From CAIPAT01 sp041665605 (GTDB lineage Bacteria; Verrucomicrobiota; Lentisphaeria; Victivallales; Victivallaceae): a stretch of DNA of 33,565 nucleotides. Location of the stretch: assembly GCA_041665605.1 (NCBI GenBank), contig JBAYIO010000064.1:1-33565 (forward strand). Direction: 5' to 3'. The position numbers were made by a program, and so were the translations under genes. This document shows positions 15,843-24,771 of this stretch, piece by piece. Each line of letters starts with the position of its first letter. The stretch's first letter is position 1. The notes under the pieces are model-generated. The model did not search any database, had not been told where the DNA came from, and saw only the letters and a program-made list of their open reading frames with translations.

Positions 15843-16951
15843 TATCTGAGCAATTGCCTGAGTTTTCACTCTGGGATAAAATGAGGAAAAACAGAAATGT
15901 TATTTCCTTTGATTTGGAACTGACTGCAAGATGTAATAATAATTGCAGGCATTGTTATATCAATCGCCCTGTCAATGATAATGAAGCCGGCAAGAAAGAG
16001 CTTACTTTCGATAAAATAACGAAAATAGCAGATGAAGCTGTTTCTCTAGGCGCCTTCTGGTGCCTTATTACCGGCGGAGAGCCTCTTCTTAGGGAGGATT
16101 TTGAAGATATTTATGTTGCTTTGAAAAAAAGAGGGCTTCTTTTGTCTGTGTTTACAAATGCTGTTCTTGCTAAAGAAAAGCATATAGAACTCTTTAAAAA
16201 ATATCCTCCGAGGGATATAGAAATATCCGTTTACGGTGTAACAAAGGAAACTTATGAAAAAGTTACCCGCATTCCCGGTTCTTTTGAAAAATTTATGAGA
16301 GGAGTGGATTTACTGCTGAACAGCGGTATAAAGGTACGCTTTAAAGCAATGGCCCTTCGCTCAAATGTCCATGAACTGCCTGAAATAGCAGAATTCTGCA
16401 GGAGGAAAACAAGAGATTATTTTCGTTTTGACCCGCAACTGCATCTGAGGTTTGACGGTAATTTAAAAGGGAATGAGGAAATAAAGGGTGAAAGGCTTTC
16501 GCCTGAAGAAATAGTAGTACTTGAAAAATCAGATACTGTGCGTTTTCAAGCACTTGAAAAAAACTGTGACAAATTGATAAATCCGAAATTCCGCAATATC
16601 AACTGTAATCACCTTTTTCACTGTGGCGCCGGTAACTGGAGTTTCAGTGTAAGTTATGACGGATATTTCAGATTATGTTCTTCACTCTGGCATCCCGATT
16701 GTATTTATGACCTTAAGACAGGTTCGCTTACTGAAGCATGGAACTATTTTGTTCCCAAAGTCAGGAGCATGACTTCCAGCAGCAGAGAATTTCTCGAAAA
16801 ATGCCGGAAATGTCCAATTATCAACTTCTGCATGTGGTGTCCGGCACATTGTTATCTTGAAACAGGAAAACTTGATGAACCTGTTGATGTTTTCTGTAAA
16901 ATAGCCCACGCCAGGGCTGAATCACTTAATAAGGAAATTGACAAATTATAA
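15824..16951 (+). CDS. Radical SAM/SPASM peptide-modifying enzyme (ScmE/ScmF-like)
   Basis: The product is 375 residues, ATG at 15824. The radical SAM Cys are C37-X3-C41-X2-C44 (RCNNNCRHC), with ITGGEPLLR for SAM binding. The SPASM part has FHCGAGNW, YDGYFRLCSSLWHPDC, KCRKCPIINFCMWCPAHC and a closing Cys in VFCKIAHARAE. It is the closest relative in the window of the protein at 13686-14870, especially in GVTKETYEK versus GMTNKSYDS and at the C terminus. Two distinct enzymes plus the fused one imply either stepwise modification or a heteromeric complex. The frame overlaps the upstream peptidase by 19 bases. Confidence 0.85.
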   Translation: MSDSYIISEQLPEFSLWDKMRKNRNVISFDLELTARCNNNCRHCYINRPVNDNEAGKKELTFDKITKIADEAVSLGAFWCLITGGEPLLREDFEDIYVALKKRGLLLSVFTNAVLAKEKHIELFKKYPPRDIEISVYGVTKETYEKVTRIPGSFEKFMRGVDLLLNSGIKVRFKAMALRSNVHELPEIAEFCRRKTRDYFRFDPQLHLRFDGNLKGNEEIKGERLSPEEIVVLEKSDTVRFQALEKNCDKLINPKFRNINCNHLFHCGAGNWSFSVSYDGYFRLCSSLWHPDCIYDLKTGSLTEAWNYFVPKVRSMTSSSREFLEKCRKCPIINFCMWCPAHCYLETGKLDEPVDVFCKIAHARAESLNKEIDKL

Positions 16952-16961
16952 GAAACAGGAT

Positions 16962-18746
16962 ATGCTGAAATATTTAAAAAGCGCTTTAACAAGAAGGCTT
17001 CCTGACAGCCGCTTAAATAAAGATATAGCGTACAAGGGACTTCCTGCCAATTTAAAATATCTTTTACCCTCTGTCAGTAAACATTGGAAAAGCGGTATTA
17101 TTTCAGGAATAATGCTGGTTTTGGCTTCAGTTCTTTCATGGCCGCTGCCTATGATATTAAGATATCTCATCGATAATGTAATTACAAAGAAGCAGATACA
17201 TTTAATCTTGCCGGTAGTGGGTGCAATAGTACTTCTGAGCCTGCTTATGATTATTGCGGAATTTCTGGAGAAGTTCTTCGTTTCAAAGTTTACAGAGGAA
17301 ACTGTTCTTGACCTGCGGGAGAAACTGCTGAATAAAGTATTCAGCCTCCCGATGTCCTTTTTTGATAAAAACCATTCAGGTTATATCCTTTCCAGAATTT
17401 CTTGTGATGTACAGGGAATAAAGTTTTTCATATCAGGGACAATCACAAGGTTGTTCATTGAGGCGGTTAAACTTATAGGAGGAATTATATTCTTGTTTTA
17501 TCTCGAATGGAGAATAGCCCTGCCGGTACTTATAACACTTCCATTTTCTTTGCTGATGACAAGATTTTTTGCGGGGAGGAGTTATGCTGTCTCACATGAA
17601 TCATGTGAACTTGGTGCCGAGCTGAATGCATCCTGTCTGGAAGCTGTAGGGAACAGTCAGCTTATTAAATCATACTGCAATGAGAAAAAAGCTGTAAAAG
17701 AAATACTGAATAAAGCGCTGGAAAATATTCATATTCTCTATGAAAATACTATTCTTAATGCCTTAAGCAATATCATAAACAGACTTATGCCGTCACTTGC
17801 TAAAATACTGGTTTTAATAGTGGGTTCATACTGGGTAATAACAGGTCACTGGGAGATTGGAACGCTTATTGCGTATCTGGTCTACCTTTCCTATGTATAT
17901 AATCCAGTGAACCATCTTTCAATGAACATAAATCAGTTCCAGAGTGCAAGGGCTAATCTAGACAGGATAGCTGCGATTTTTGAGATGACACCTGAGGAAA
18001 ATTCAGATCAAGGCAGAAAAATAAAGAAACTTAACGGGGACATTGAATTTAAAGATGTTACTTTTTATTATACAGAAGAAAAAGCCGTTATCAATAAATT
18101 TTCGCTCAAAATCAACCATGGAGAACACTGGTCTATTATCGGTAAAAGCGGAATAGGAAAGACAACACTTATTTCTCTTATTATGCGCTTTTATATCCCG
18201 CAGAAAGGACAGATACTGTTTGACGGCATAAACGCTTCTGATATGAATGTTAGATGTCTGAGACAGAGAATGGGCTATGTATCCCAGAATATTCAGTTAA
18301 TTTCAGGAAGTATTATGGATAACTTAAGATACGGCAATCCTGAAGCAGATATCAAAGAAATAACCAGGATTGCGAAAAAAGCACAGATACATGAGTTTAT
18401 TGAGTCCCTTCCTGAAAAGTATGATACAGTAGTTGAAGAAGGAGGTGCAAATCTTTCAGAAGGGCAGAAACAGCGGATTTCACTTGCAAGGGCTTTATTA
18501 AAGGATGCAGATATAATTATTCTTGATGAACCGACAGCTTCTCTGGACAACACTACTGAAAACTCAATTTGTGAAATGCTGAAAAACTATTTCCACGATA
18601 AAACTGTTTTCATTATTGCACACAGTCCTGAAGCAATAAAGCTGGCTGATAACTTTATACTATTAAGGGAAAACCATCCTGCTCTGTCAGGAAAGATGAA
18701 TAATGCAGATAAATCCGAACTGAAGGACGCTTTAAATTATGATTGA
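16962..18746 (+). CDS. ABC transporter, fused membrane and ATPase domains (peptide/lipid exporter type)
   Basis: The product is about 594 residues from ATG 16962; a TTG at 16938 would add eight residues. Residues 45-300 are an ABC exporter membrane domain with six predicted helices (for example IISGIMLVLASVLSWPL and LILPVVGAIVLLSLLMIIAE). The ATPase has Walker A GKSGIGKTT, Q-loop YVSQN, signature LSEGQKQRISLA, Walker B IIILDEP and H-loop IIAHS. There is no N-terminal C39 peptidase domain, so leader cleavage would need a separate protease such as the S26-like one upstream. It probably works as a homodimer and exports the mature cassette product. The next gene overlaps by eight bases. Confidence 0.88.
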   Translation: MLKYLKSALTRRLPDSRLNKDIAYKGLPANLKYLLPSVSKHWKSGIISGIMLVLASVLSWPLPMILRYLIDNVITKKQIHLILPVVGAIVLLSLLMIIAEFLEKFFVSKFTEETVLDLREKLLNKVFSLPMSFFDKNHSGYILSRISCDVQGIKFFISGTITRLFIEAVKLIGGIIFLFYLEWRIALPVLITLPFSLLMTRFFAGRSYAVSHESCELGAELNASCLEAVGNSQLIKSYCNEKKAVKEILNKALENIHILYENTILNALSNIINRLMPSLAKILVLIVGSYWVITGHWEIGTLIAYLVYLSYVYNPVNHLSMNINQFQSARANLDRIAAIFEMTPEENSDQGRKIKKLNGDIEFKDVTFYYTEEKAVINKFSLKINHGEHWSIIGKSGIGKTTLISLIMRFYIPQKGQILFDGINASDMNVRCLRQRMGYVSQNIQLISGSIMDNLRYGNPEADIKEITRIAKKAQIHEFIESLPEKYDTVVEEGGANLSEGQKQRISLARALLKDADIIILDEPTASLDNTTENSICEMLKNYFHDKTVFIIAHSPEAIKLADNFILLRENHPALSGKMNNADKSELKDALNYD

Positions 18747-19971
18747 CTCAAATCTGGAAATTTTAATTGCTGAAGTACTATCCGGACAAATTGATATTTC
18801 TGATTTTAAGCATATTGATGATAAAACCTGGTATAATCTTTTTGATTTCGCAGAACATCAGGGATTAAGCATCATTGTTTACGATATACTGAAAAAAAAC
18901 AAAATTGCTCTGCCTGAAAGAATAACTGAAAAAATGAAAAATGTATGCTATAATGCATGCGCCAGTGATGCTAAAAGAAAAAAACAGTTAAAATATATAA
19001 TCAGACTTTTTAATAACAACGGCATTGAACATATTCTATTGAAAGGAGCAGCCCTGATAAGTACTGTTTATGAAGATTCAATCTGCAGGACGATGTGTGA
19101 CTTTGATATTCTGGTTAAAGATAAGGATGGGAGTAGAGCTTTTGATTTATTAATTAAACACGGATATAAAAGCATTATTGCATCTTCAGAAGAAGCAGAT
19201 ATTTTAAAAGAAGGTTTTAATCAGCATTATCCCCAGTTAAAAAAAACCGGCTGTCTAATTATTGAACTGCATACTTATTTTTCGCACTCTTATAATACAA
19301 ATCTTGATGAAATCTGGAGCCGGTCAAAAATAATAAATATAGGAAACCTTAAAACAAGAGTGATGTCAGATGAAGACATGATTATACATATTGCTCTCCA
19401 TAAATTTCTTCAGCATGAATGCCTGGATAATAGTTTGCTGGGATTATATGATATTTCTTTAATTATTAAAAACGGACAGATTAACTGGAATATTTTGAAG
19501 TTATTGACATACAAGGATGAATATAATAATTCAAAATGTCTTTATGTTGCTTTAGAGTTAATCAGAACATTATTGAAGGTAAATATTGACAGCCGTTTTT
19601 TAGCATTAATCAAACCGGAAAATATTTCGAAAAATACAATGGCGGTTTTAAAAGAGTTTTTATTTTTGAACAGTTCTGAGATTAACAGCAATGCATTTAA
19701 ACTGGGATATTACTTTTATAATAGTAAATCTACTGTTCTTAAAGGATTATTTTTTCATCCGCAAAAAATGGCGTTGTATGGAAAGTACAAGTTCGGCAAG
19801 GGTAATCTGACCTTTATTAATCTGAGTATTTTATACCTAAAAAGAATTGCAACTCTGGCAAAACGTTATGCTGGAACTTTTGGCAGACAATTATTTTTTA
19901 AGAGAAATGACAACTATTCTGTTGAACTTGGGAAAAAAGCTGCCGAGCTTAAATACTGGCTCGCAGGGTAA
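18739..19971 (+). CDS. Nucleotidyltransferase-fold protein (NTP_transf_5-like)
   Basis: The product is 410 residues, ATG at 18739 overlapping the ABC gene. IEHILLKGAALISTVYEDSI, then CRTMCDFDILVKDK, match the uncharacterised nucleotidyltransferase family: Lys102 in LLKG, Arg117, and the metal-binding Asp121/Asp123 of DFD. Later IIHIALHKFL and the helical C terminus also fit. Members occur beside HPr-kinase-like and PqqD-like genes in peptide and polysaccharide clusters. A role in transferring a nucleotide to the product or to a carrier is possible but untested. It is the last gene of the cassette and the most AT-rich. Confidence 0.75.
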   Translation: MIDSNLEILIAEVLSGQIDISDFKHIDDKTWYNLFDFAEHQGLSIIVYDILKKNKIALPERITEKMKNVCYNACASDAKRKKQLKYIIRLFNNNGIEHILLKGAALISTVYEDSICRTMCDFDILVKDKDGSRAFDLLIKHGYKSIIASSEEADILKEGFNQHYPQLKKTGCLIIELHTYFSHSYNTNLDEIWSRSKIINIGNLKTRVMSDEDMIIHIALHKFLQHECLDNSLLGLYDISLIIKNGQINWNILKLLTYKDEYNNSKCLYVALELIRTLLKVNIDSRFLALIKPENISKNTMAVLKEFLFLNSSEINSNAFKLGYYFYNSKSTVLKGLFFHPQKMALYGKYKFGKGNLTFINLSILYLKRIATLAKRYAGTFGRQLFFKRNDNYSVELGKKAAELKYWLAG

Positions 19972-19987
19972 AAAACTCGATCAGGTG

Positions 19988-20002
19988 AGCAGCGAAGCTG
20001 CT
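19988..20002 (+). terminator. Small GC-rich hairpin after the cassette
   Basis: AGCAGC, loop GAA, GCTGCT form a perfect six-base stem 16 bases after the last cassette stop. It lacks a proper T-run, and it overlaps the first codons of the transposase remnant, so termination here is only a suggestion. Confidence 0.3.
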
Positions 20003-20228
20003 TCTGGCGCAAATTTTGAATTTGGATATCAATGAACAGCTTGCGCGTGAAGTTGATTATCTGAAAACCGGAAATCAGGTATTGAAAAGTCAGCTCAAAG
20101 AAACCGGCAAACGACTGAAGTTTACCGATGAACAGCGCAGACAGTTCCGGTTCGCTCCCGGCTGGACTTTTATTGTCTGGTCATGCAAATTTAAGCAAAA
20201 AATTCATGGCAAGTCACAAAACTGCTAA
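19989..20228 (+). pseudogene. Transposase/integrase N-terminal remnant
   Basis: Translated without a proper start this reads KLLLAQILNLDINEQLAREV, then DYLKTGNQVLKSQLKETGKR and LKFTDEQRRQFR. The EQLAREV-DYLK-NQVLKSQL-KRLKFTDEQRR order is the N-terminal coiled coil and early region of rve-type (integrase-core) transposases that I recognise. After RRQFR the frame no longer fits the family and the catalytic DDE part is absent. About 75 of more than 300 codons remain. It lies directly between the cassette and tRNA-Ser, as expected for a scar of DNA transfer. Confidence 0.6.
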
Positions 20229-20343
20229 AAAAATTTGCCTGTTACGAGAAAAAACTCCTTGGAATATTTGACTTGCGAAATGACGAAAAGCTTTTAACGG
20301 GCCGTCATTTTCCGCGGATGAGTTTTTTACCATACGGCAGAAA

Positions 20344-20435
<92 letters not shown>

Positions 20436-20562
20436 GGACATGAATATGTCGAGGAACAGTAAAATAATCCATAACGGCGTTTCATCAAATCAAAAATCGA
20501 TTTTTTATGCAATTTTTCTGCTTGAGAACCATATTTCCATGAAATATGAACATGCAATGCAA

Positions 20563-20820
20563 TCAAATCAGGAATTTGACCCCCGGCGCGGCGGCTAACT
20601 CGCTGCTGACGCGCCGCATTGTTTCCCGGTCATTAAACGTTACGGAAATCTTGTATGAAAAATATTTACCGGCAGAAGACTCGTTACCGTCCTCCAGTCT
20701 GCCGGCAATTCCGTTTCCGGCCAAAACTTTCTCAATTTCACTTTTTGCCGCCGGCACGGATTTTTCGGTAATGATTTTATAATGCCATGTAACCGGAAAT
20801 TTCAGTTCCTGATTCATCAT
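20563..20820 (-). CDS. DUF493 (YbeD-like) family protein
   Basis: The product is 85 residues from the ATG ending at 20820, directly after the stop of the small Cys-rich gene, so coupling is likely. LKFPVTWHYKIITEKSV, then SSAGKYFSYKISVTFNDRET and AAPGVKFLI follow the DUF493 pattern (FP-x-K start, GKY-S strand, P-x-V-K end). The family is an ACT-like small fold proposed to act in regulation; YbeD itself is uncharacterised in detail. It is the last gene of the long minus-strand operon before tRNA-Ser. A longer frame up to 20907 would overlap the neighbour and is not needed. Confidence 0.7.
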   Translation of the reverse strand: MMNQELKFPVTWHYKIITEKSVPAAKSEIEKVLAGNGIAGRLEDGNESSAGKYFSYKISVTFNDRETMRRVSSELAAAPGVKFLI

Positions 20821-20821
20821 T

Positions 20822-20959
20822 TTATTTGCCGCAACTGGTTTTGGAGCCGGTGCCGCGGTGATATTCCTGACATTTCGCGCAGTTGCCGTTCCGGGCGCAA
20901 TTGACATAAGGACACGGACATCCGGCTTTCTTGGAAGTCTGTTTTTTCGTTTCAGCCAT
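20822..20959 (-). CDS. Small Cys-rich protein, 45 residues
   Basis: The ATG ends at 20959 with AAAGGA nine bases upstream; the stop TAA is at 20824-20822. After a Lys-rich start comes GCPCPYVNCARNGNCAKCQE, then YHRGTGSKTSCGK. The CP-x3-C-x4-G-x-C-x2-C-x2-YH spacing resembles tiny Cys-rich proteins common in anaerobes (a DUF6485-like pattern, from memory). The six clustered Cys suggest metal binding. It sits between bamA and the DUF493 gene in one transcription unit. Function unknown. Confidence 0.65.
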   Translation of the reverse strand: MAETKKQTSKKAGCPCPYVNCARNGNCAKCQEYHRGTGSKTSCGK

Positions 20960-20988
20960 GATTGAATTTCCTTTATGCTAAACAGGGA

Positions 20989-23295
20989 CTACCAGGTGAA
21001 ACCCATATTGAAGTGAAAGCGCAACTTTCTTGAAAGGTCATCCTGATTTGACAGGATCGGATAAGCCAGGTCGAGTTTTACCGGGGCATTCAAATACGGG
21101 ACTTTGATGCGCAACCCGTAACCGGCGCCGGAGTTCATGCCGCTCATGCCCATGCTGTATGAATTCTCCCAGGCGTTGCCGGCGTCAATAAAGATGGCGC
21201 CGCGGATGAAACTCCAGATCGGGTGGGTCATTTCAGCGGTCAGGAGCAGCATGGTCTGGCCCCCGGTATTGTCGCCGTTTTTGTCTACAGGAGAAACCTG
21301 ACGGTACGGGAAACCGCGCAAGCTGTCGCCGCCGCCGAGGAAATATCTTTCGAAGATCGGAGCCTGGGTATTACGGTCGAAATCCGAGATTGTTCCGATC
21401 TTGCCGCCAAGATGGAAGACAAGCGCTTTTTCGAGCAGTGAGAAATAATAGCTGTCCTTGCTTTCCAGGCGGTAGAAGTTATTGGTTGAACCGATGACTT
21501 TGGACGCGACGGCGCCGCTGGCGTTAGTCAGATAACCGGATGTCGGCTCCAGAAGGCTGTCGCGGGTGTCGCGGTTGGCCAGCAGCGAAAACTGGCTGAC
21601 CCATTGATGACCGCCCTGAGATTTAAGATAATCAGAGGCGGTGCTGGAAATATCGTTAACATTCACCTGCTCAAACTTATATCCGCCGGTAAGGCTGGTG
21701 AAATCATCAAAGACTTTATGGGTTAAAGAGGTTTTAGCGCCGATCCTGGACTCATCCCAGTGATCGTATTCGACCTTGTTAGCATAGCCGGAAACATCCA
21801 GGCGCAGCGGCATGTCCATCAGCCAGGGCTCGGTAAAATCAATATTCACGCCCTGGCGCTCGATACCGAACATTCCCTGCACCCTGAAACGCTGGCCGCC
21901 GCCATAGAAATAGTTCATCGGGTCAGTGATGTCGAAGTTGCTGTTGCCGACTTCCACCATACCGACCAGGCTGTCGGTATCGGAAAATCCGCCGCCGACC
22001 TTGACTTTAAACGTTTCTTTTTCTTTCACGTCAAAATGAACGCTTTTCTGTCCGACTTCGTCAGTGCTGACGGCGACGGCTTTGACGTCTTCAAAATATC
22101 CCATTCCCATCAAGCGGGACTTGCTGGCCTGAATGCGGTTTTTATCCAGCGGGTCGCCGGGCTGAATCGCCAGTTCGCGGCGGATGACTTTGTCCTTGGT
22201 GCGCAGATTGCCGGAAATGATCACGTCTTTGACTTTATATTTTTTGCCTTCGGTAACGATGAAGTCCAGGTCCACAATATGGGTGTTGAAGTCAGGGACC
22301 CGCACGACTTTGCAGAAAAAGTCGGCATAGCCCATGGATTCATAGAGATTGGAAATGCTGTTTTTTGATTCCGTTTCCAACTGGTTGTCAAACACTTTGC
22401 CGGAATGGAGTTTGATCAGATTCATCAACTGGTCTTTCGGGAAGACAATATTTCCGCCGAGCGATATTTTGCCGACGGTATACGGTTTGCCTTCAAAAAC
22501 TTTAAATTTGATGTCAACATATTCAGCATCTTCTTTTTGCTGCGTGACGCTGATGCTCTCCACCTTAAAGTCCAGATACCCTTTGTTCCAGTAGAGTTCG
22601 CGGACGCGCGCCTTGTCATTTTCCAGTTCATCGCGGTTGAACAGTCCGAACTCCAGGAAACGGCTCAAGTAGGAGTGACGGTTGGCGATCGCATTTTTCA
22701 GATCGTATTGCGAATAGACGGTGGCGCCTTCAAAGGAGACATTATCCACCTTCAGCCGGAGATTTTCCTTGATTTCAAAAACGACGTTGATTTCATCCGG
22801 TTTATTCGGCACGGATTCCAGCACCGGAGTGATCGTGGCGTCATTATAGCCTTTGCCCTTGTAATAATCGCGGAGTTTCTGGGTGCTCTCCCGGAGCTTG
22901 TTGTCGTTCAGCGGCATATCGCCGGCCAGGGTTGTCTCTTTCTTCAAATCTTCCGTCTGGAACTTGAGATTGCCTTTGAACAGGATGGCTTTGATCCTGG
23001 GTTTGACGCTGACTTTGATGATGACATCAACCTTGTCCGCGCCAATTTTTTTAGTTTCAGAAACTACATCCGAGAAATAGCCGGTTTCATAAAGCCGCTT
23101 GATGTCGGCATTCATAATATTCTCGTCATATTCCTGACCAGCTTTCTGCTGAACGTTGAATGAAAGCATTTTCCCCGGGAACTGGTATCCGCCAGTCTGG
23201 ATAAATTCCAGTTTGTTGATCTTTTCGCCGAAAACCGCCGGAGCAAGCAAAAAGCCCGTGAAGATTATTGTTAAAACTATTTTTCTGAATATCAC
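20989..23295 (-). CDS. bamA: Outer membrane protein assembly factor BamA
   Basis: The product is 768 residues starting at GTG (23295) with AAGGAG upstream. A signal peptide (IVLTIIFTGFLLAPAVFG) is followed by five POTRA repeats to about residue 420 (for example KAILFKGNLKFQTEDLKKET and VDNVSFEGATVYSQYDLKNA), then a 16-strand barrel. ERYFLGGGDSLRGF carries the conserved RGF loop motif, and the protein ends in an aromatic residue (FNMGFTW), the usual outer-membrane targeting signal. It inserts barrel proteins into the outer membrane, so the host has one. It is placed after dnaB in the ribosomal-protein operon. Confidence 0.95.
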   Translation of the reverse strand: MIFRKIVLTIIFTGFLLAPAVFGEKINKLEFIQTGGYQFPGKMLSFNVQQKAGQEYDENIMNADIKRLYETGYFSDVVSETKKIGADKVDVIIKVSVKPRIKAILFKGNLKFQTEDLKKETTLAGDMPLNDNKLRESTQKLRDYYKGKGYNDATITPVLESVPNKPDEINVVFEIKENLRLKVDNVSFEGATVYSQYDLKNAIANRHSYLSRFLEFGLFNRDELENDKARVRELYWNKGYLDFKVESISVTQQKEDAEYVDIKFKVFEGKPYTVGKISLGGNIVFPKDQLMNLIKLHSGKVFDNQLETESKNSISNLYESMGYADFFCKVVRVPDFNTHIVDLDFIVTEGKKYKVKDVIISGNLRTKDKVIRRELAIQPGDPLDKNRIQASKSRLMGMGYFEDVKAVAVSTDEVGQKSVHFDVKEKETFKVKVGGGFSDTDSLVGMVEVGNSNFDITDPMNYFYGGGQRFRVQGMFGIERQGVNIDFTEPWLMDMPLRLDVSGYANKVEYDHWDESRIGAKTSLTHKVFDDFTSLTGGYKFEQVNVNDISSTASDYLKSQGGHQWVSQFSLLANRDTRDSLLEPTSGYLTNASGAVASKVIGSTNNFYRLESKDSYYFSLLEKALVFHLGGKIGTISDFDRNTQAPIFERYFLGGGDSLRGFPYRQVSPVDKNGDNTGGQTMLLLTAEMTHPIWSFIRGAIFIDAGNAWENSYSMGMSGMNSGAGYGLRIKVPYLNAPVKLDLAYPILSNQDDLSRKLRFHFNMGFTW

Positions 23296-23322
23296 TCTTA
23301 CGCCGCTCCTTATTCGCTATAT

Positions 23323-24765
23323 TTATTCAAATTTCTCAGGTGGACGGTCATCATCGCCGAATTTGCTTTTATTGACAAATTCCATACGATGCGGAAAGAA
23401 CGACAGATCAACCGTGCCGGTCTGGCCGTTACGGTTTTTCTCCACTATCAGCAGGGCGTCAACCCCGTTTTTCATCTCTTCCTTGTTCAGCGTTTTATTT
23501 TTGGTCTCATCGCGGTCGCGGTGCAGGAACGCGACAATATCGGCATCCTGTTCGATCGCTCCGGATTCGCGCAGATGGCTCAGTTTCGGCCTGGCGGACG
23601 GCCCCGCGGTCTTTTCCACTTCGCGGTTCAACTGCGCCAGCACCAGGATCGGAATCGAAAGGTCTTTTGCCAGGCGCTTGATGCCGCTGGAGATATCGGC
23701 GACTTCCTGCTGGCGGCTTTCGGTTTTATCGCCGGAATGCATCAACTGCAGATAGTCAATCACGATCAGCTCGATTTTTTCCATCATTCTCAGGCGGCGG
23801 GCTTTGGCCCGCAGTTCGGAAATCGTCAGGCCGCCGGTCGGATCGATGAAGATCTTCGCGTTTTTATAGACTCCCACCGCCTGGGTCAGCTTCGGCATCT
23901 CATGGTTCTTGAACGATCCGTCAAAAAAGCGCGTTTCAGAGATCTGGGCTTCGGTGCACAGCAGACGCCGGGTGATCTGCTCGGCGGTCATTTCCAGGCT
24001 GAAAAACGCCACCGGACGCTGTCTGCTGCCGCGCAGCGCGACGTTCCGGATGAAATTCAGCGCCAGCGAGGTTTTGCCGATGGACGGGCGGGCCGCCAGG
24101 ACAAACATTTCACCGGGCTTGAAGCCGATCACCAGCTTGTCCAGATCGGGAAATCCGGACGGAATGCCGACTTCGACTTCTTTATTAATTACCTTCATCA
24201 CATTCTTGAACTCAGCCTCAATGCTGTGGCGGATTTCAATGATGTCCGATTTGGTGTTCTTGTTCCGGACGTCATAGATTTTGCTTTCGATCTCATCGAC
24301 CAGCGCTTTGACGTCGGATTCCACATCGTAACACTTCAGCAGCGATTCGGAGCAGACATTGATCATGTTCCGCAGCACCGAGAATTCGTGCACGATTTCA
24401 CACCAGGTCTCGATATTGACCGTAGTCGAGATCGAACCGTAGAGTTCGGCCAGGAAAACTTCGCCCCCGATATCTTCGAGTTTGCCGCTTCTGGCCAGTT
24501 GATGGGCAATGGAAATGAGATCGACGCTCATTTCCGCATTGTCGTAAATATCCTTGACGGCTTTGAAAATCTCACGGTGGATATGCGAGTAGAATACTTC
24601 CTCGTTGTGCAGGAGTTCCACTGCAATATCCACACATGGATGCGGTTCCCTGAGCATCGCTGCGATCACCGCTTTTTCCGCTTCCAGATTATGCGGCTGC
24701 GGCCGGTCTTCAGCGATTACCCCGGGAATCTTTTTTCTGTTCAGATTTTCTTTTTTATCTGCCAT
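23323..24765 (-). CDS. dnaB: Replicative DNA helicase DnaB
   Basis: The product is about 480 residues from ATG 24765 (a GTG at 24768 immediately precedes it). The N-terminal domain has NLEAEKAVIAAML, the linker follows, and the RecA-like helicase domain carries Walker A ARPSIGKTS, FFSLEMTAEQI, Walker B IELIVIDYLQLM, and the LAQLNREVE arginine-finger region with RPKLSHLRESGAIEQDAD. It unwinds DNA at the replication fork as a hexamer. No intein is present. It follows rplI with almost no spacing, as in many bacterial rpsF-ssb-rpsR-rplI-dnaB operons. Confidence 0.95.
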   Translation of the reverse strand: MADKKENLNRKKIPGVIAEDRPQPHNLEAEKAVIAAMLREPHPCVDIAVELLHNEEVFYSHIHREIFKAVKDIYDNAEMSVDLISIAHQLARSGKLEDIGGEVFLAELYGSISTTVNIETWCEIVHEFSVLRNMINVCSESLLKCYDVESDVKALVDEIESKIYDVRNKNTKSDIIEIRHSIEAEFKNVMKVINKEVEVGIPSGFPDLDKLVIGFKPGEMFVLAARPSIGKTSLALNFIRNVALRGSRQRPVAFFSLEMTAEQITRRLLCTEAQISETRFFDGSFKNHEMPKLTQAVGVYKNAKIFIDPTGGLTISELRAKARRLRMMEKIELIVIDYLQLMHSGDKTESRQQEVADISSGIKRLAKDLSIPILVLAQLNREVEKTAGPSARPKLSHLRESGAIEQDADIVAFLHRDRDETKNKTLNKEEMKNGVDALLIVEKNRNGQTGTVDLSFFPHRMEFVNKSKFGDDDRPPEKFE

Positions 24766-24771
24766 CACCGA

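Noticed and set aside
11412..19971. Lasso peptide cluster
   Set aside because: There is a PqqD-like and a kinase-like part, but no transglutaminase-like leader protease and no asparagine-synthetase-like cyclase, while three radical SAM enzymes are present.
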